Positions 25,528-33,780 of a stretch of 64,000 nucleotides of DNA are shown here, in pieces. The DNA is from Sphingomonas sp. (GTDB taxonomy: Bacteria > Pseudomonadota > Alphaproteobacteria > Sphingomonadales > Sphingomonadaceae): assembly GCF_029239295.1 (NCBI RefSeq), contig NZ_JAQZBC010000002.1, forward strand, positions 372,001-436,000, read 5' to 3'. The first letter of the stretch is position 1; every line of letters begins with the position of its first letter. The notes beneath the pieces were generated by a model, which ran no database searches, had not been told where the DNA came from, and saw nothing but the letters and a program-made list of their open reading frames with translations. The position numbers and the translations under genes were made by a program.

Positions 25528-26799
25528 TTATCCGAACGGCTTGTCGAGCGAGGAGGGCGGCTGCGTGAAGAAGCGCGGCCCCTGCTCGGTCATGTAGAAA
25601 CAATCCTCGATGCGGATGCCGAACTTGCCCGGCAGATAGATGCCCGGCTCGTTCGAGAAGCACATTCCCGCCGCCAGCGGCGTGGTTTCGCCGTGCACGA
25701 GGTTCACTGGCTCATGCACATCGAGGCCAATGCCGTGCCCGGTGCGATGCGACAGCCCCGGCAGAGCGTAACGCGGGCCGTAACCAAGCGTTTCGTAATA
25801 GGCGCGCACCGCATCATCGACGCTGCCGGCGGGCGCGCCGACCTTCGCCGCGTCCATCGCGACATTCATGCCCTGGCGCATGTGGCCGAACACGCGGCGC
25901 TGCTCGGCGGTCGGCTCGCCAAAAACGAACGTGCGCGAGATGTCGGAGACATAGCCGTGCGTGCTGCAGGTGCAGTCCATCAGCACGACCGTTCCCTCGG
26001 TCAGCTTCAGCCGCTCCTTGGAGCCGTGCGGCAAGGCGCTGCCCGGTCCGACCTGCGCGCTGCTCGACGCGCGCTGGCCGCCGAAGCGCGTCAGCTCACG
26101 CTCCATGATCGCGTTGATGTCATTGCCGGTCATGCCAGCCCGCACCTGGCCGTGCGTGGCGCGATAGGCGGCGATCATGATGTCGTTCGCGCGTTGCAGC
26201 AGCGCGATCTCGGTCGGGCTCTTGATCATGCGCAACGCGTTGACCACACCGGCGCCGGAGACAGTTTTCACCGACGGCAGCAGCCGGCGAACGCCGTCGC
26301 TGATGAAGAAGCGCGTCGTTTCCTCCACCGCCAAGGTGCCGGTGTCGAGCTTCTTCTCCTTCAGCCAGCCGGCGATCAGCGCGAAGGGGCTTTCGTCCTC
26401 CTGCCACACGCGCACCTCGCCCGGCACGTCGAGCATCTCGCGGATCGACGGTTCCTCGAAGAAGGGTGTGACGATCAGCACCGGGCCGTCGGCGGGGATC
26501 ACCGCCGCCGTGGTACGCTCGCTGCGCCACCAGTCGATTCCGGTGAAATAAACGAGGGTCGATCCGGCCTCGACCAGCAGCGCGCCGATATTCCGGCGGC
26601 GCAACTCGGCCTGCATCCGGGCCAGTCTGGCCTCACGTTCCGCACGGCCGATCGGCGCGATCGGCGGAAACGATGGAGCTGCCGCGCCGCCCTGTCCGGC
26701 GAACACCGCGCCGGGCAGCGCGGCGAGCGCACCGCCCGCCGCCGCCCCGCGCAACACGTCGCGTCGCGCGAGCCCGTCGACCAACTGGCTGCCGATCAC
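25528..26799 (-). CDS. Tat-exported M24 metallopeptidase (Xaa-Pro dipeptidase/aminopeptidase)
   Basis: A 423-residue protein starting at GTG 26799, which overlaps the TGA of the upstream M20 gene (GTGA, 4 bp), so translation is coupled. The N-terminus has a twin-arginine signal (ARRDVLRGAAAGGALAALPG), so the enzyme is exported folded, probably with its metals. The creatinase-type N domain is followed by the standard M24 ligands: LMDCTC ... VSDISRTF (Asp, Asp), RTGHGIG (His), FSNEPGIY (Glu) and IRIEDC (Glu). This is the canonical Xaa-Pro peptidase signature and differs from the two neighbouring M24 enzymes, so specificities may be complementary. Confidence 0.92.
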   Translation of the reverse strand: MIGSQLVDGLARRDVLRGAAAGGALAALPGAVFAGQGGAAAPSFPPIAPIGRAEREARLARMQAELRRRNIGALLVEAGSTLVYFTGIDWWRSERTTAAVIPADGPVLIVTPFFEEPSIREMLDVPGEVRVWQEDESPFALIAGWLKEKKLDTGTLAVEETTRFFISDGVRRLLPSVKTVSGAGVVNALRMIKSPTEIALLQRANDIMIAAYRATHGQVRAGMTGNDINAIMERELTRFGGQRASSSAQVGPGSALPHGSKERLKLTEGTVVLMDCTCSTHGYVSDISRTFVFGEPTAEQRRVFGHMRQGMNVAMDAAKVGAPAGSVDDAVRAYYETLGYGPRYALPGLSHRTGHGIGLDVHEPVNLVHGETTPLAAGMCFSNEPGIYLPGKFGIRIEDCFYMTEQGPRFFTQPPSSLDKPFG

Positions 26800-28208
26800 T
26801 TGCGCCCCCCAAGGTCGCGCAGCAGGAAGTCCCAATAATCGAGCTGCTTCAGATAACCCGCGATCGGCACGCGCTCGTCGGTGCCATGCGCGCGGCTGTC
26901 GTCCGCGCCCAGCGCCAGCGCGCCGGCACCATAGGTCGGGATACCCGCGCTGCGGAACTCGCGCCCGTCGGTGCCGCCCGACGACATGCTCGGCTTCAGC
27001 GTGACGCCAGGATAGGTCGCGTCCATCGCCTTTTGCAGCCGCGCGAACAGCGCCGGGTTCACCGGCGATACCGGGCTCGCCACGCCTTCGCCGACCAGCG
27101 ACACGGTCAGCTTGTCGTTGCCGAGCGTATCGGCGATCTTCGCCTGCACCGCCTCGACGGTGGTGCCCGGGAAGATGCGGCAATTCACCGTCGCGGTCGC
27201 GTTCTGCGGCAGCGCGTTGGGCGCATTGCCGGCTTGAAGCATCGTCGCCACGCAGGTGGTCCACAGCAGGTTCGACTGGTGTGGATATTTCTCCGCGACC
27301 GCGCGCGCGGCGGCATCGTTCGGGTTTGCCATCAGCGTGGTCAGCGCGGTGCCGAGTTCGCCGCCCTTCTCCTTCGCCATGTCGGCGACCATGATGCGGG
27401 TGATTTCGTTGAACTCGACCGGGAAGCGAAGCGCCTCCAGCTTGGTCAGCGCGCGCGCGAGATCATAGATCGCATTGTCGGCGCGCGGCGCGGAGCTGTG
27501 CCCACCGGAATTTTTCGCGGCGATCGCGAAATTGGCGTAGGTTTTCTCCGCCGCCTGGATGTTGAAGCGATACTTGCCGTCTTCGCCCATCGCGCCCGAA
27601 CCGGCATCGGAATTGAGCGCGAATTCGGCACGCGAGACGAGCGGGTGCTTGGTCAGCGCGCGCGTCGTCATCATGCCGCTTTCCTCGTCACCCGAGAAGG
27701 CGAGCAACAGGTCACGCTCCGGCACGAAGCCCGACTTCTTCAGGCGGATGAAGCTCGCGACCAGCGAGGTCACGCCAGCCTTGTTGTCGGTCGAACCGCG
27801 GCCGTAAATGTAGCCGTCCTTCTCGGTCGGCACATAGGGATCGGTCGCCCAGTTTTCCTTCAGCGCGTCCACCACGTCCATATGGCCGAGGAACGCGATC
27901 GGCTTCGCCTTGGCATTGCGCCCGGCGTAGCGGACGACGAGCCCGGCGGTCTTTTCGCCATCGATCTCGACCGGAACAGTCATGATCTCGTCGGCGGTGA
28001 AGCCAGCGTCACGCAGCCGCTTGGAATATTTCTCGATCAGCGTCGGTACCTGCCCGCGCCCCTTGGCGGTCGGGATGGCGATCGCCTCTTCCAGCATCTG
28101 GCGTGCCATCGCCCGATCAGCGTCGGTCACGGGCGCAGCCGAAGCCGTTACGGCGACGGACGACAGGACAAGCGCCATCGCGGCACCGGCACACCAACGC
28201 AACTTCAT
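26796..28208 (-). CDS. Exported M20 metallopeptidase
   Basis: A 470-residue protein with a signal peptide (MKLRWCAGAAMALVLSSVAV, then TASA). M20/M25/M40 zinc ligands and catalytic residues are present in order: FLGHMDVVD (His, Asp), GRGSTDNKAG (Asp), SGDEESG (Glu pair), LNSDAG (Asp) and a late HGTDERV (His). A lid/dimerisation domain lies in the middle. The family hydrolyses small peptides and acyl-amino acids (carboxypeptidase or dipeptidase). Its stop overlaps the GTG of the Tat-type M24 gene. Upstream, only 24 nt after a strong hairpin, it follows the TonB receptor gene, so expression may depend on read-through. Confidence 0.92.
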   Translation of the reverse strand: MKLRWCAGAAMALVLSSVAVTASAAPVTDADRAMARQMLEEAIAIPTAKGRGQVPTLIEKYSKRLRDAGFTADEIMTVPVEIDGEKTAGLVVRYAGRNAKAKPIAFLGHMDVVDALKENWATDPYVPTEKDGYIYGRGSTDNKAGVTSLVASFIRLKKSGFVPERDLLLAFSGDEESGMMTTRALTKHPLVSRAEFALNSDAGSGAMGEDGKYRFNIQAAEKTYANFAIAAKNSGGHSSAPRADNAIYDLARALTKLEALRFPVEFNEITRIMVADMAKEKGGELGTALTTLMANPNDAAARAVAEKYPHQSNLLWTTCVATMLQAGNAPNALPQNATATVNCRIFPGTTVEAVQAKIADTLGNDKLTVSLVGEGVASPVSPVNPALFARLQKAMDATYPGVTLKPSMSSGGTDGREFRSAGIPTYGAGALALGADDSRAHGTDERVPIAGYLKQLDYWDFLLRDLGGRK

Positions 28209-28232
28209 AACAATTCCCCACCCACAAATGAT

Positions 28233-28260
28233 GCCGGAGGCGCTACAGCGCGCCTCCGGC
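28233..28260 (-). terminator. Strong hairpin between TonB receptor and M20 peptidase genes
   Basis: Perfect 11-bp inverted repeat GCCGGAGGCGC / GCGCCTCCGGC with a 6-nt loop, 15 nt after the receptor stop and only 24 nt before the M20 start. It lies inside a run of same-strand, functionally related genes, so it may be a partial terminator or mRNA-stabilising element. Confidence 0.7.
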
Positions 28261-28275
28261 TATTGGCAATGTTCC

Positions 28276-31200
28276 TTAGAAGCCGACCGATGCGCTGAGG
28301 AAGAAATAACGCCCCGTCGCATCGTAGAACTGCGGGTAGGTGTTGCCGTTGCCGCCATCCTCGATCGCCGCGGTGGTGGTGAGCGGCGGATCCTTGTCGA
28401 ACAGGTTGTTCACACCGGCACGGAAGGTCAGATCCTTGCGGACCTCAAAGGCGGCGGCGAGATCGAAGTAGCTGCGCGAGCCCAGTTCACGGTTCACTTC
28501 GGAGAAGCTGCCGGTCAGCGCCGGCTGGCTGCTGGTCTGCGCGATCTTCACCGACGACACATAGCGCCACGTCCCCGTCAGGCTGAACCGGTCGGCCGGT
28601 GCCCAGGTGGTCATGAACTTGTGGCGCCATTCCGGCCGCGGACGACCGCACAGACCCGCGTACAGGCCGGCGCATTCGTACACGTCCGTCTGCGGTGAAT
28701 TGGGCAGCGGCACCGTCTTGTAGGAGTCAAGGTACGTGCCGACCAGGTTGAAGCTGAGGCGCCCTGCGTTGATGCCCAGATCGTTCAGGTTCAGACGGTA
28801 ATCGACCACCACGTCGACGCCCTTGGTCTGCAGCGAACCGGTGTTGACGTTGAAGCGGCGGAAATAGCCGTTCTCGCCCTGCCACAGCGATCCGCTGTCC
28901 GGGCTGCGCTGGATCAGGCTGCAGAAATACGGGTCGCCATTCGCCAGGCAGTTGGCGATCGACAGGTTCGGATTGACGCTGCCGACGAGGTTCTCGACCT
29001 TGATGTCGAAATAGTCGACCGAGATGACGAGGCCAGGCACGAAGCGCGGTTCGAACACCGCGCCGAGCGACAGCGTCTTGGCGGTTTCCGGATCAAGGTT
29101 CGGATTGCCCCCGATCAGCGAGTTGAACTGGCCGGCCGGATTGTCGACGATGTTGCCATATTGCCCTGCCGTCACGCCGGTACGCACGCACTGCGCGAGC
29201 GTCGCGATCGGCACCGCGCCCGAGCAGGGATCGAACGATCCATTGGCGTTCTCGGTCAGTTCGACCTCGAACAATTGCTGGCTGGAGAACAGCTCGATCA
29301 CGTTGGGGGCGCGAACCGCGCGCTGGTACGATCCGCGGACGCGGAAATCGCGCACCGGCGACCAGTTCAGACCCAGCTTGTAGGTGTCGGTCTTGAACCC
29401 GCTGTCATAGTCCGAATAGCGGTAGGCGCCTTCGAACGACAGGCTCTGGAAGAACGGCTGCTGCTCGATGAGCGGCACGATCAATTCGCCGAAGAACTCC
29501 TTCACGCCGACCGAGCCGTTGATTGGCAGTTCCGGGCTGGCGGCGGCCTGGTAGATTTCGTCCGGCTGATAATCGACCGAATTCTTGCGATATTCATAGC
29601 CGAAGGCGACCGCCACGCCGGTGTTGGCGAACGGCGAGGTGATGCCCCATTCGCCCAGATTGCCGTCAACCGCGGCGACGATGTTGACGAGATTGGTGTC
29701 GCCCGTGATCGACTTCACTTCGCCGACGTAATCGACCGCCGCCTGGCTGGCCGCACCGCTGAAATAGTTCAGCGGCGAACAGCGCGCGTCATTATTGTTC
29801 GGGTTCGCATCGGCGTTGATCGCGCAGACGATCTGCCCGGCCGAATTACGCACCGCGTTGAACGCATTGGCGGTCCGCTGGCGGTTCGCGTCGCCGGAGA
29901 AGCGGCTGCGATAATTCACCTTCGAATAGATGCCGTAGACATCATATTTGAACGGACCGGCGATGTCGCCGCGCGCGCCCAGCACGACGCGATAGCTCTG
30001 GTGCTGGATATCGTCCTGACGGTTGCCGCCTTCGACGTTGCGGCGCGCAACGAGCACGCCGTTCGCCACCGATTGCGGGCCGACATAATTGCCCGCCGCG
30101 TCATAGATGCTGCCGGTCGACAGGCCGCGGCTGGTGCACAGGAAGCTGGCCTGCTGCGCGCTGAGATACGGGTTGTCGCAATTGATGCCGCTGATGCTGC
30201 CCGCGCCCACGGTGATGCCGGCGCTGTTGGTGCCCGGCGCGATCTGCGCGACCGAGCGGTCCTCCATGAACGACAGTTCGAGGTAGGGGACGAAATTCTC
30301 GTTCACCTCATAATGCGCGTTGGCGCCGAAGGAGTAACGTTCGTCCGGGCGCTGGTAATAATTGTACGGCGCGAAATTATAGGTCTGCGTGCCCGGCACG
30401 AACTGGCCATCGCGCGTGGCGCGGAACGACGTCGGCAGACCCGGGATACGGCCGGCGTTGGTGAAGTTCGCCGGATCGTTGGTGGCTGAACCGCTGCACG
30501 AGAAGGCGCTGCCGCCCGGCCCGGTCGCACCCAGCGCGCAGGCGCTGTAATCATAGTCCTTTTGCAGGATCGGATTGACCTTGCGATAGGTCGCATAGGC
30601 CGTGACGTTGCCGCGATCGTCGTCGATGTTGCCACCGACCACCGCCGACAATTCGGTGGTGAAGCCGTTCCAGACATTCTTGTCGGGCTTCAGATAGCCG
30701 CCCGGCACCGCGGCATTGTTGCGATCGAGCAGGTCGCGCAGACCCTCGTCATTGTTGTTGTGCTGGAAACCGGCGATGCTGCCGGAGAAGCGTAGGCCGC
30801 TGAAATTCTCGAGCAGCTTGAAGTTCACGACGCCCGCGATCGCGTCCGAACCATAGACCGCCGATGCGCCGCCGGTCAGCACCTCGACAGACTGGATCAG
30901 CGGGGTCGGTACCTGGTTAAGATCCGACGGGATGTTCTTGGGCGAACCATAAGGCAGGCGGCGACCGTTGATCAGCACCAGCGTGCGCGACGGGCTGAGC
31001 CCGCGAAGGTCGACCTGCGCCGTGCCGGTCGCCTCGTTCGAATTCGCCGCGCCCTGCGCCGCGAACACCTGCGGCAGCTGGTTGACCAGATCCTCGGTAC
31101 GCACCGTACCGCGCACCGCGAATTCCTCCGATGACACGGTGGTCACCGGGCTGACGCTTTCGAGATTGGGCGAACGGATGCGCGAGCCGGTGATGACGAT

Positions 31201-31326
31201 TTCGCCATCGTCGGTCGGCCCGGCGGCCTCGGCAATGCTGTCCTGGGCCATCGCCGGCATGGCAACGCCGCCCAGCATGACTGCGGAGCAGAGCAGGAAT
31301 TGACGCAAGTGTGACCTGTTCGTCAT
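28276..31326 (-). CDS. TonB-dependent outer-membrane receptor of the peptide locus
   Basis: A 1016-residue receptor; ATG 31326 was chosen for its signal peptide (MTNRSHLRQFLLCSAVMLGG ... AMPAMAQ) and an upstream GGGAG. The plug has EIVITGSRI (TonB-box region), EDLVNQLPQVFA, TLVLINGRRLPYG and EVLTGGASAVYGSDAIAG; the barrel follows and ends in SASVGF with the terminal Phe. It lies between an alpha/beta hydrolase and four exported peptidase genes on the same strand, so the cargo is probably a peptide or peptide conjugate. It resembles the receptor at 3396-6506 in plug layout and size. Confidence 0.93.
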   Translation of the reverse strand: MTNRSHLRQFLLCSAVMLGGVAMPAMAQDSIAEAAGPTDDGEIVITGSRIRSPNLESVSPVTTVSSEEFAVRGTVRTEDLVNQLPQVFAAQGAANSNEATGTAQVDLRGLSPSRTLVLINGRRLPYGSPKNIPSDLNQVPTPLIQSVEVLTGGASAVYGSDAIAGVVNFKLLENFSGLRFSGSIAGFQHNNNDEGLRDLLDRNNAAVPGGYLKPDKNVWNGFTTELSAVVGGNIDDDRGNVTAYATYRKVNPILQKDYDYSACALGATGPGGSAFSCSGSATNDPANFTNAGRIPGLPTSFRATRDGQFVPGTQTYNFAPYNYYQRPDERYSFGANAHYEVNENFVPYLELSFMEDRSVAQIAPGTNSAGITVGAGSISGINCDNPYLSAQQASFLCTSRGLSTGSIYDAAGNYVGPQSVANGVLVARRNVEGGNRQDDIQHQSYRVVLGARGDIAGPFKYDVYGIYSKVNYRSRFSGDANRQRTANAFNAVRNSAGQIVCAINADANPNNNDARCSPLNYFSGAASQAAVDYVGEVKSITGDTNLVNIVAAVDGNLGEWGITSPFANTGVAVAFGYEYRKNSVDYQPDEIYQAAASPELPINGSVGVKEFFGELIVPLIEQQPFFQSLSFEGAYRYSDYDSGFKTDTYKLGLNWSPVRDFRVRGSYQRAVRAPNVIELFSSQQLFEVELTENANGSFDPCSGAVPIATLAQCVRTGVTAGQYGNIVDNPAGQFNSLIGGNPNLDPETAKTLSLGAVFEPRFVPGLVISVDYFDIKVENLVGSVNPNLSIANCLANGDPYFCSLIQRSPDSGSLWQGENGYFRRFNVNTGSLQTKGVDVVVDYRLNLNDLGINAGRLSFNLVGTYLDSYKTVPLPNSPQTDVYECAGLYAGLCGRPRPEWRHKFMTTWAPADRFSLTGTWRYVSSVKIAQTSSQPALTGSFSEVNRELGSRSYFDLAAAFEVRKDLTFRAGVNNLFDKDPPLTTTAAIEDGGNGNTYPQFYDATGRYFFLSASVGF

Positions 31327-31370
31327 CGTGTGACTCCCTGATTTTATCGATTTTTCGTGGAAATCGGGCA

Positions 31371-31398
31371 CACGTCGCCAGCCCCCGCCAGCGACGTG
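31371..31398 (-). terminator. Hairpin between alpha/beta hydrolase and TonB receptor genes
   Basis: Perfect 8-bp inverted repeat CACGTCGC / GCGACGTG with a 12-nt loop, 9 nt after the hydrolase stop. An AT-rich stretch follows before the receptor start and could hold a second promoter. Confidence 0.45.
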
Positions 31399-31407
31399 GC
31401 CGGTGTG

Positions 31408-33135
31408 TTACTTGTAGCGCCAGCTCGTCAGGTCAGCGCCCTTGGGTGCCGCCGCCTCGATCCGCTTCAGGATCTTGGGCACGTACATCCAATTGTAGCG
31501 CAGCCGTCCGATGGAATTGGGCTGCGTCGGATCGCCGTTCCAGCAATGCTCGTCGCGATCACCATAAAGGATCTCGCCACCATAAGCGGGCTGCGCTTTC
31601 TTCAGGAAATCTTCCATCAGATACACGGGGTTGTTCAGGTAGAAATTATCCATGTCGCCGACATAGATGTGGATCTTTCCCTGCAGCTTGGGCGCCAGCT
31701 TCTGCCAGTCGCGCTCCAGGATGTGGCGCATGTCGTAATTCTCACGCCAGTGCGCCGCGACGGCCGGGTCGATCACGCCGGTCGCCTTGTCCCAGATCCG
31801 CTTGGGATAGCCGTCCTCGCCCATCGGCGAATACACCGCTTCCCACACGTCCCACTGGCCGCCCGAGCGGGTCTTGTCGCCCAGCACCAGCTCCAGCCGG
31901 TTCTCGTCCTCGATCGTGTGCGACAGATGGCCGAGGTAATCGCGCTTGCCGGGCTTCGCGACCTTTCCGAACGGGCCGGTCCAGAAATACGCGTTCTTGT
32001 CCTTGTAGATGTCCGTCACCATCGTCTGACGGAAATCGATCGGATCCGGGCACGCGGCGAAGGCGCCGTTATATTCGTCCGGATAGAACACCTGCGCTGC
32101 CAGCGCTTCCCAGCCGCCGGTCGAGCCGCCGTACAGGAACCGTGCCCAGCCCTGGCCCAGCCCGCGGAACTTCTTCTCCAGCGCGGGGATGAAGTCATAG
32201 GTGATGGCGTCGCCATAGGGGCCGATATTGGCCGAATTCACCGCATAGCTGTCATCGTAATAGGGGTTCGAGTGATCGATCTCGACGATCAGCATCCGCG
32301 GGAAGTCTGGTGACACCCACTTCTGGTAGAAATCATACGCCTCCTGCTGCTCGGTGCGGGCGTAGCAGGTCTCGTTGATGAAGCGCTTGCTCGGCTCGCA
32401 CTTGATGTCGGCATCGGGCGGCGTGGTGCGGAAGCCGCCGAAATCGTCCGGGAAATGCCCGTGGAAGATCGCGAGCGGATACTTCGCCTCGGGATGCTTG
32501 TCGAAATCCTTCGGGACCAGCACGTGGCCGCGCATATAGACGTCGCGGCCCCAGAATTTGGACAGCCGCTCGGACTTGAACTTGAAGTGCCGGACGAATT
32601 CGGTGTCCTTGGGCTCCTCGACCGGGCCGATCACCTCGGTCAGCGCGATCTTGATCTCGCCGGGGCGCTTCGGATCGAAGTTCACCTTCATCGGCTTGCT
32701 GATGATGTTGCCTGGCTCCTTGCGCCAGTTCTGCCCCGCGCCGCGCGCGGCGGGCAGCTTCACCACCTTGCCATTACCCAGCTTGAACGTGTCATACTTA
32801 TGCAGGACGGCCTGCACCGTGTAGGTGCCGGCGGGCACATCGGCGAGGCTGCGGCCGGGATAGCCGAGCACGTCCTTGCCAACGACACGCCCCTGGCCGT
32901 TGCGGAACCCCTCCACCGGAATCCCGAACACCTGCGCGGCGTCATGGCTGGCATCGACCTGGAAGCGCGGCTCGCTTTTGTCGTCCGCCGCGATCACCAG
33001 GATGACGCGCCCTTCATAGGGCGCTTCCTTGGCCGCTGGTGCCGAAAGCTCGACGCGGAAATCCTCCGCCTGAAGCGCACACGGTGCCGTTGCCAGCGCT
33101 GCAACAGCAGCACCGACCGCGAAAGTCTTTCGCAT
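31408..33135 (-). CDS. Exported alpha/beta hydrolase (esterase/peptidase-like)
   Basis: A 575-residue protein; ATG 33135 follows GGGGAG and gives a signal peptide (MRKTFAVGAAVAALATAPCA, then LQA). After a beta-rich N-terminal domain of ~200 residues comes an alpha/beta-hydrolase-like core with the nucleophile elbow YGGSTGGWEA (Ser338) and a late HCWNGD that could supply the catalytic His. The fold resembles the enterochelin-esterase/S-formylglutathione-hydrolase group more than prolyl oligopeptidases. It is the first gene of the minus-strand peptide-use series, with candidate operator B about 90 bp upstream. The substrate is unknown: an ester, a lipopeptide or a large peptide would fit. Confidence 0.8.
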   Translation of the reverse strand: MRKTFAVGAAVAALATAPCALQAEDFRVELSAPAAKEAPYEGRVILVIAADDKSEPRFQVDASHDAAQVFGIPVEGFRNGQGRVVGKDVLGYPGRSLADVPAGTYTVQAVLHKYDTFKLGNGKVVKLPAARGAGQNWRKEPGNIISKPMKVNFDPKRPGEIKIALTEVIGPVEEPKDTEFVRHFKFKSERLSKFWGRDVYMRGHVLVPKDFDKHPEAKYPLAIFHGHFPDDFGGFRTTPPDADIKCEPSKRFINETCYARTEQQEAYDFYQKWVSPDFPRMLIVEIDHSNPYYDDSYAVNSANIGPYGDAITYDFIPALEKKFRGLGQGWARFLYGGSTGGWEALAAQVFYPDEYNGAFAACPDPIDFRQTMVTDIYKDKNAYFWTGPFGKVAKPGKRDYLGHLSHTIEDENRLELVLGDKTRSGGQWDVWEAVYSPMGEDGYPKRIWDKATGVIDPAVAAHWRENYDMRHILERDWQKLAPKLQGKIHIYVGDMDNFYLNNPVYLMEDFLKKAQPAYGGEILYGDRDEHCWNGDPTQPNSIGRLRYNWMYVPKILKRIEAAAPKGADLTSWRYK

Positions 33136-33223
33136 GTCTACTCCCCCCCAAAAACGTGGCGCTCCCCGACTCCCGCTGCGCCGCAGCACGGAATTGCCAC
33201 GCCCAATCTACTTGTCAACTTCT

Positions 33224-33238
33224 ATTCGCATAGCGAAC
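33224..33238. promoter_or_regulatory. Candidate operator B of the peptide locus
   Basis: ATTCGCATAGCGAAC (GTTCGCTATGCGAAT on the minus strand), with perfect core arms TTCGC/GCGAA around ATA, about 90 bp upstream of the hydrolase start at 33135. It matches operator A (22687-22701) at 13 of 15 positions. Confidence 0.5.
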
Positions 33239-33741
33239 TAAAGTTTGCGGGGTAAAACTCTGGGTTATGCGCACGGCCGCCCGGCGGGTGCTTTGGCTTC
33301 GCGAAAACAGGTGTTTGTTTCACTTGAAACCTGTTTGAAGCGGCGAGACATAGACGGCGCCAGGCGGATGCTCGCACAAAAAGGCAAAGCGCCAACGACA
33401 ATTTCTACTTGTTCTATACTCTTAGCTCGTCCGCACTGAGTAAGGTAAGCTCGTTGGCATGGAGATGGGTGAACAGCAATTGCCTCCCCTAACATGTGTG
33501 TATCTTTGTACCATTGGAGGCGCCACGCCAGTCACGAGAGCTGCTGCAAGGCTCGCCGGGTGATCGCTGCGCAGTGTTGCAGTCCGTACGACCGCTGTGC
33601 GAACAGCAATATTGTTGCGCGGGAGCGACGATGCTGCAGCCGGGCGATGCAGCAGTCGAATAGGGATCGAGCGCCCGCTTCAACGCCGGGGGGGCGATGT
33701 GCGGCCGGCGAGTCGCCGCCACACCGATCGAGAAACAGGTG
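33239..33741. other. Intergenic region, no gene recognised
   Basis: About 500 bp, AT-richer at its left end. Frames are short and their translations look random. One inverted repeat AAACAGGT / ACCTGTTT (33305-33312 and 33329-33336, 16-nt spacer) could be regulatory. No tRNA-like structure was seen. Confidence 0.5.
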
Positions 33742-33773
33742 GATCGGCAGGGGAACCACGCCCCCTGCCGATC
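33742..33773 (-). terminator. Hairpin terminator after the Old Yellow Enzyme gene
   Basis: Perfect 12-bp inverted repeat GATCGGCAGGGG / CCCCTGCCGATC with an 8-nt loop, 7 nt beyond the stop of the minus-strand gene ending at 33781. Confidence 0.7.
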
Positions 33774-33780
33774 ACATCGG

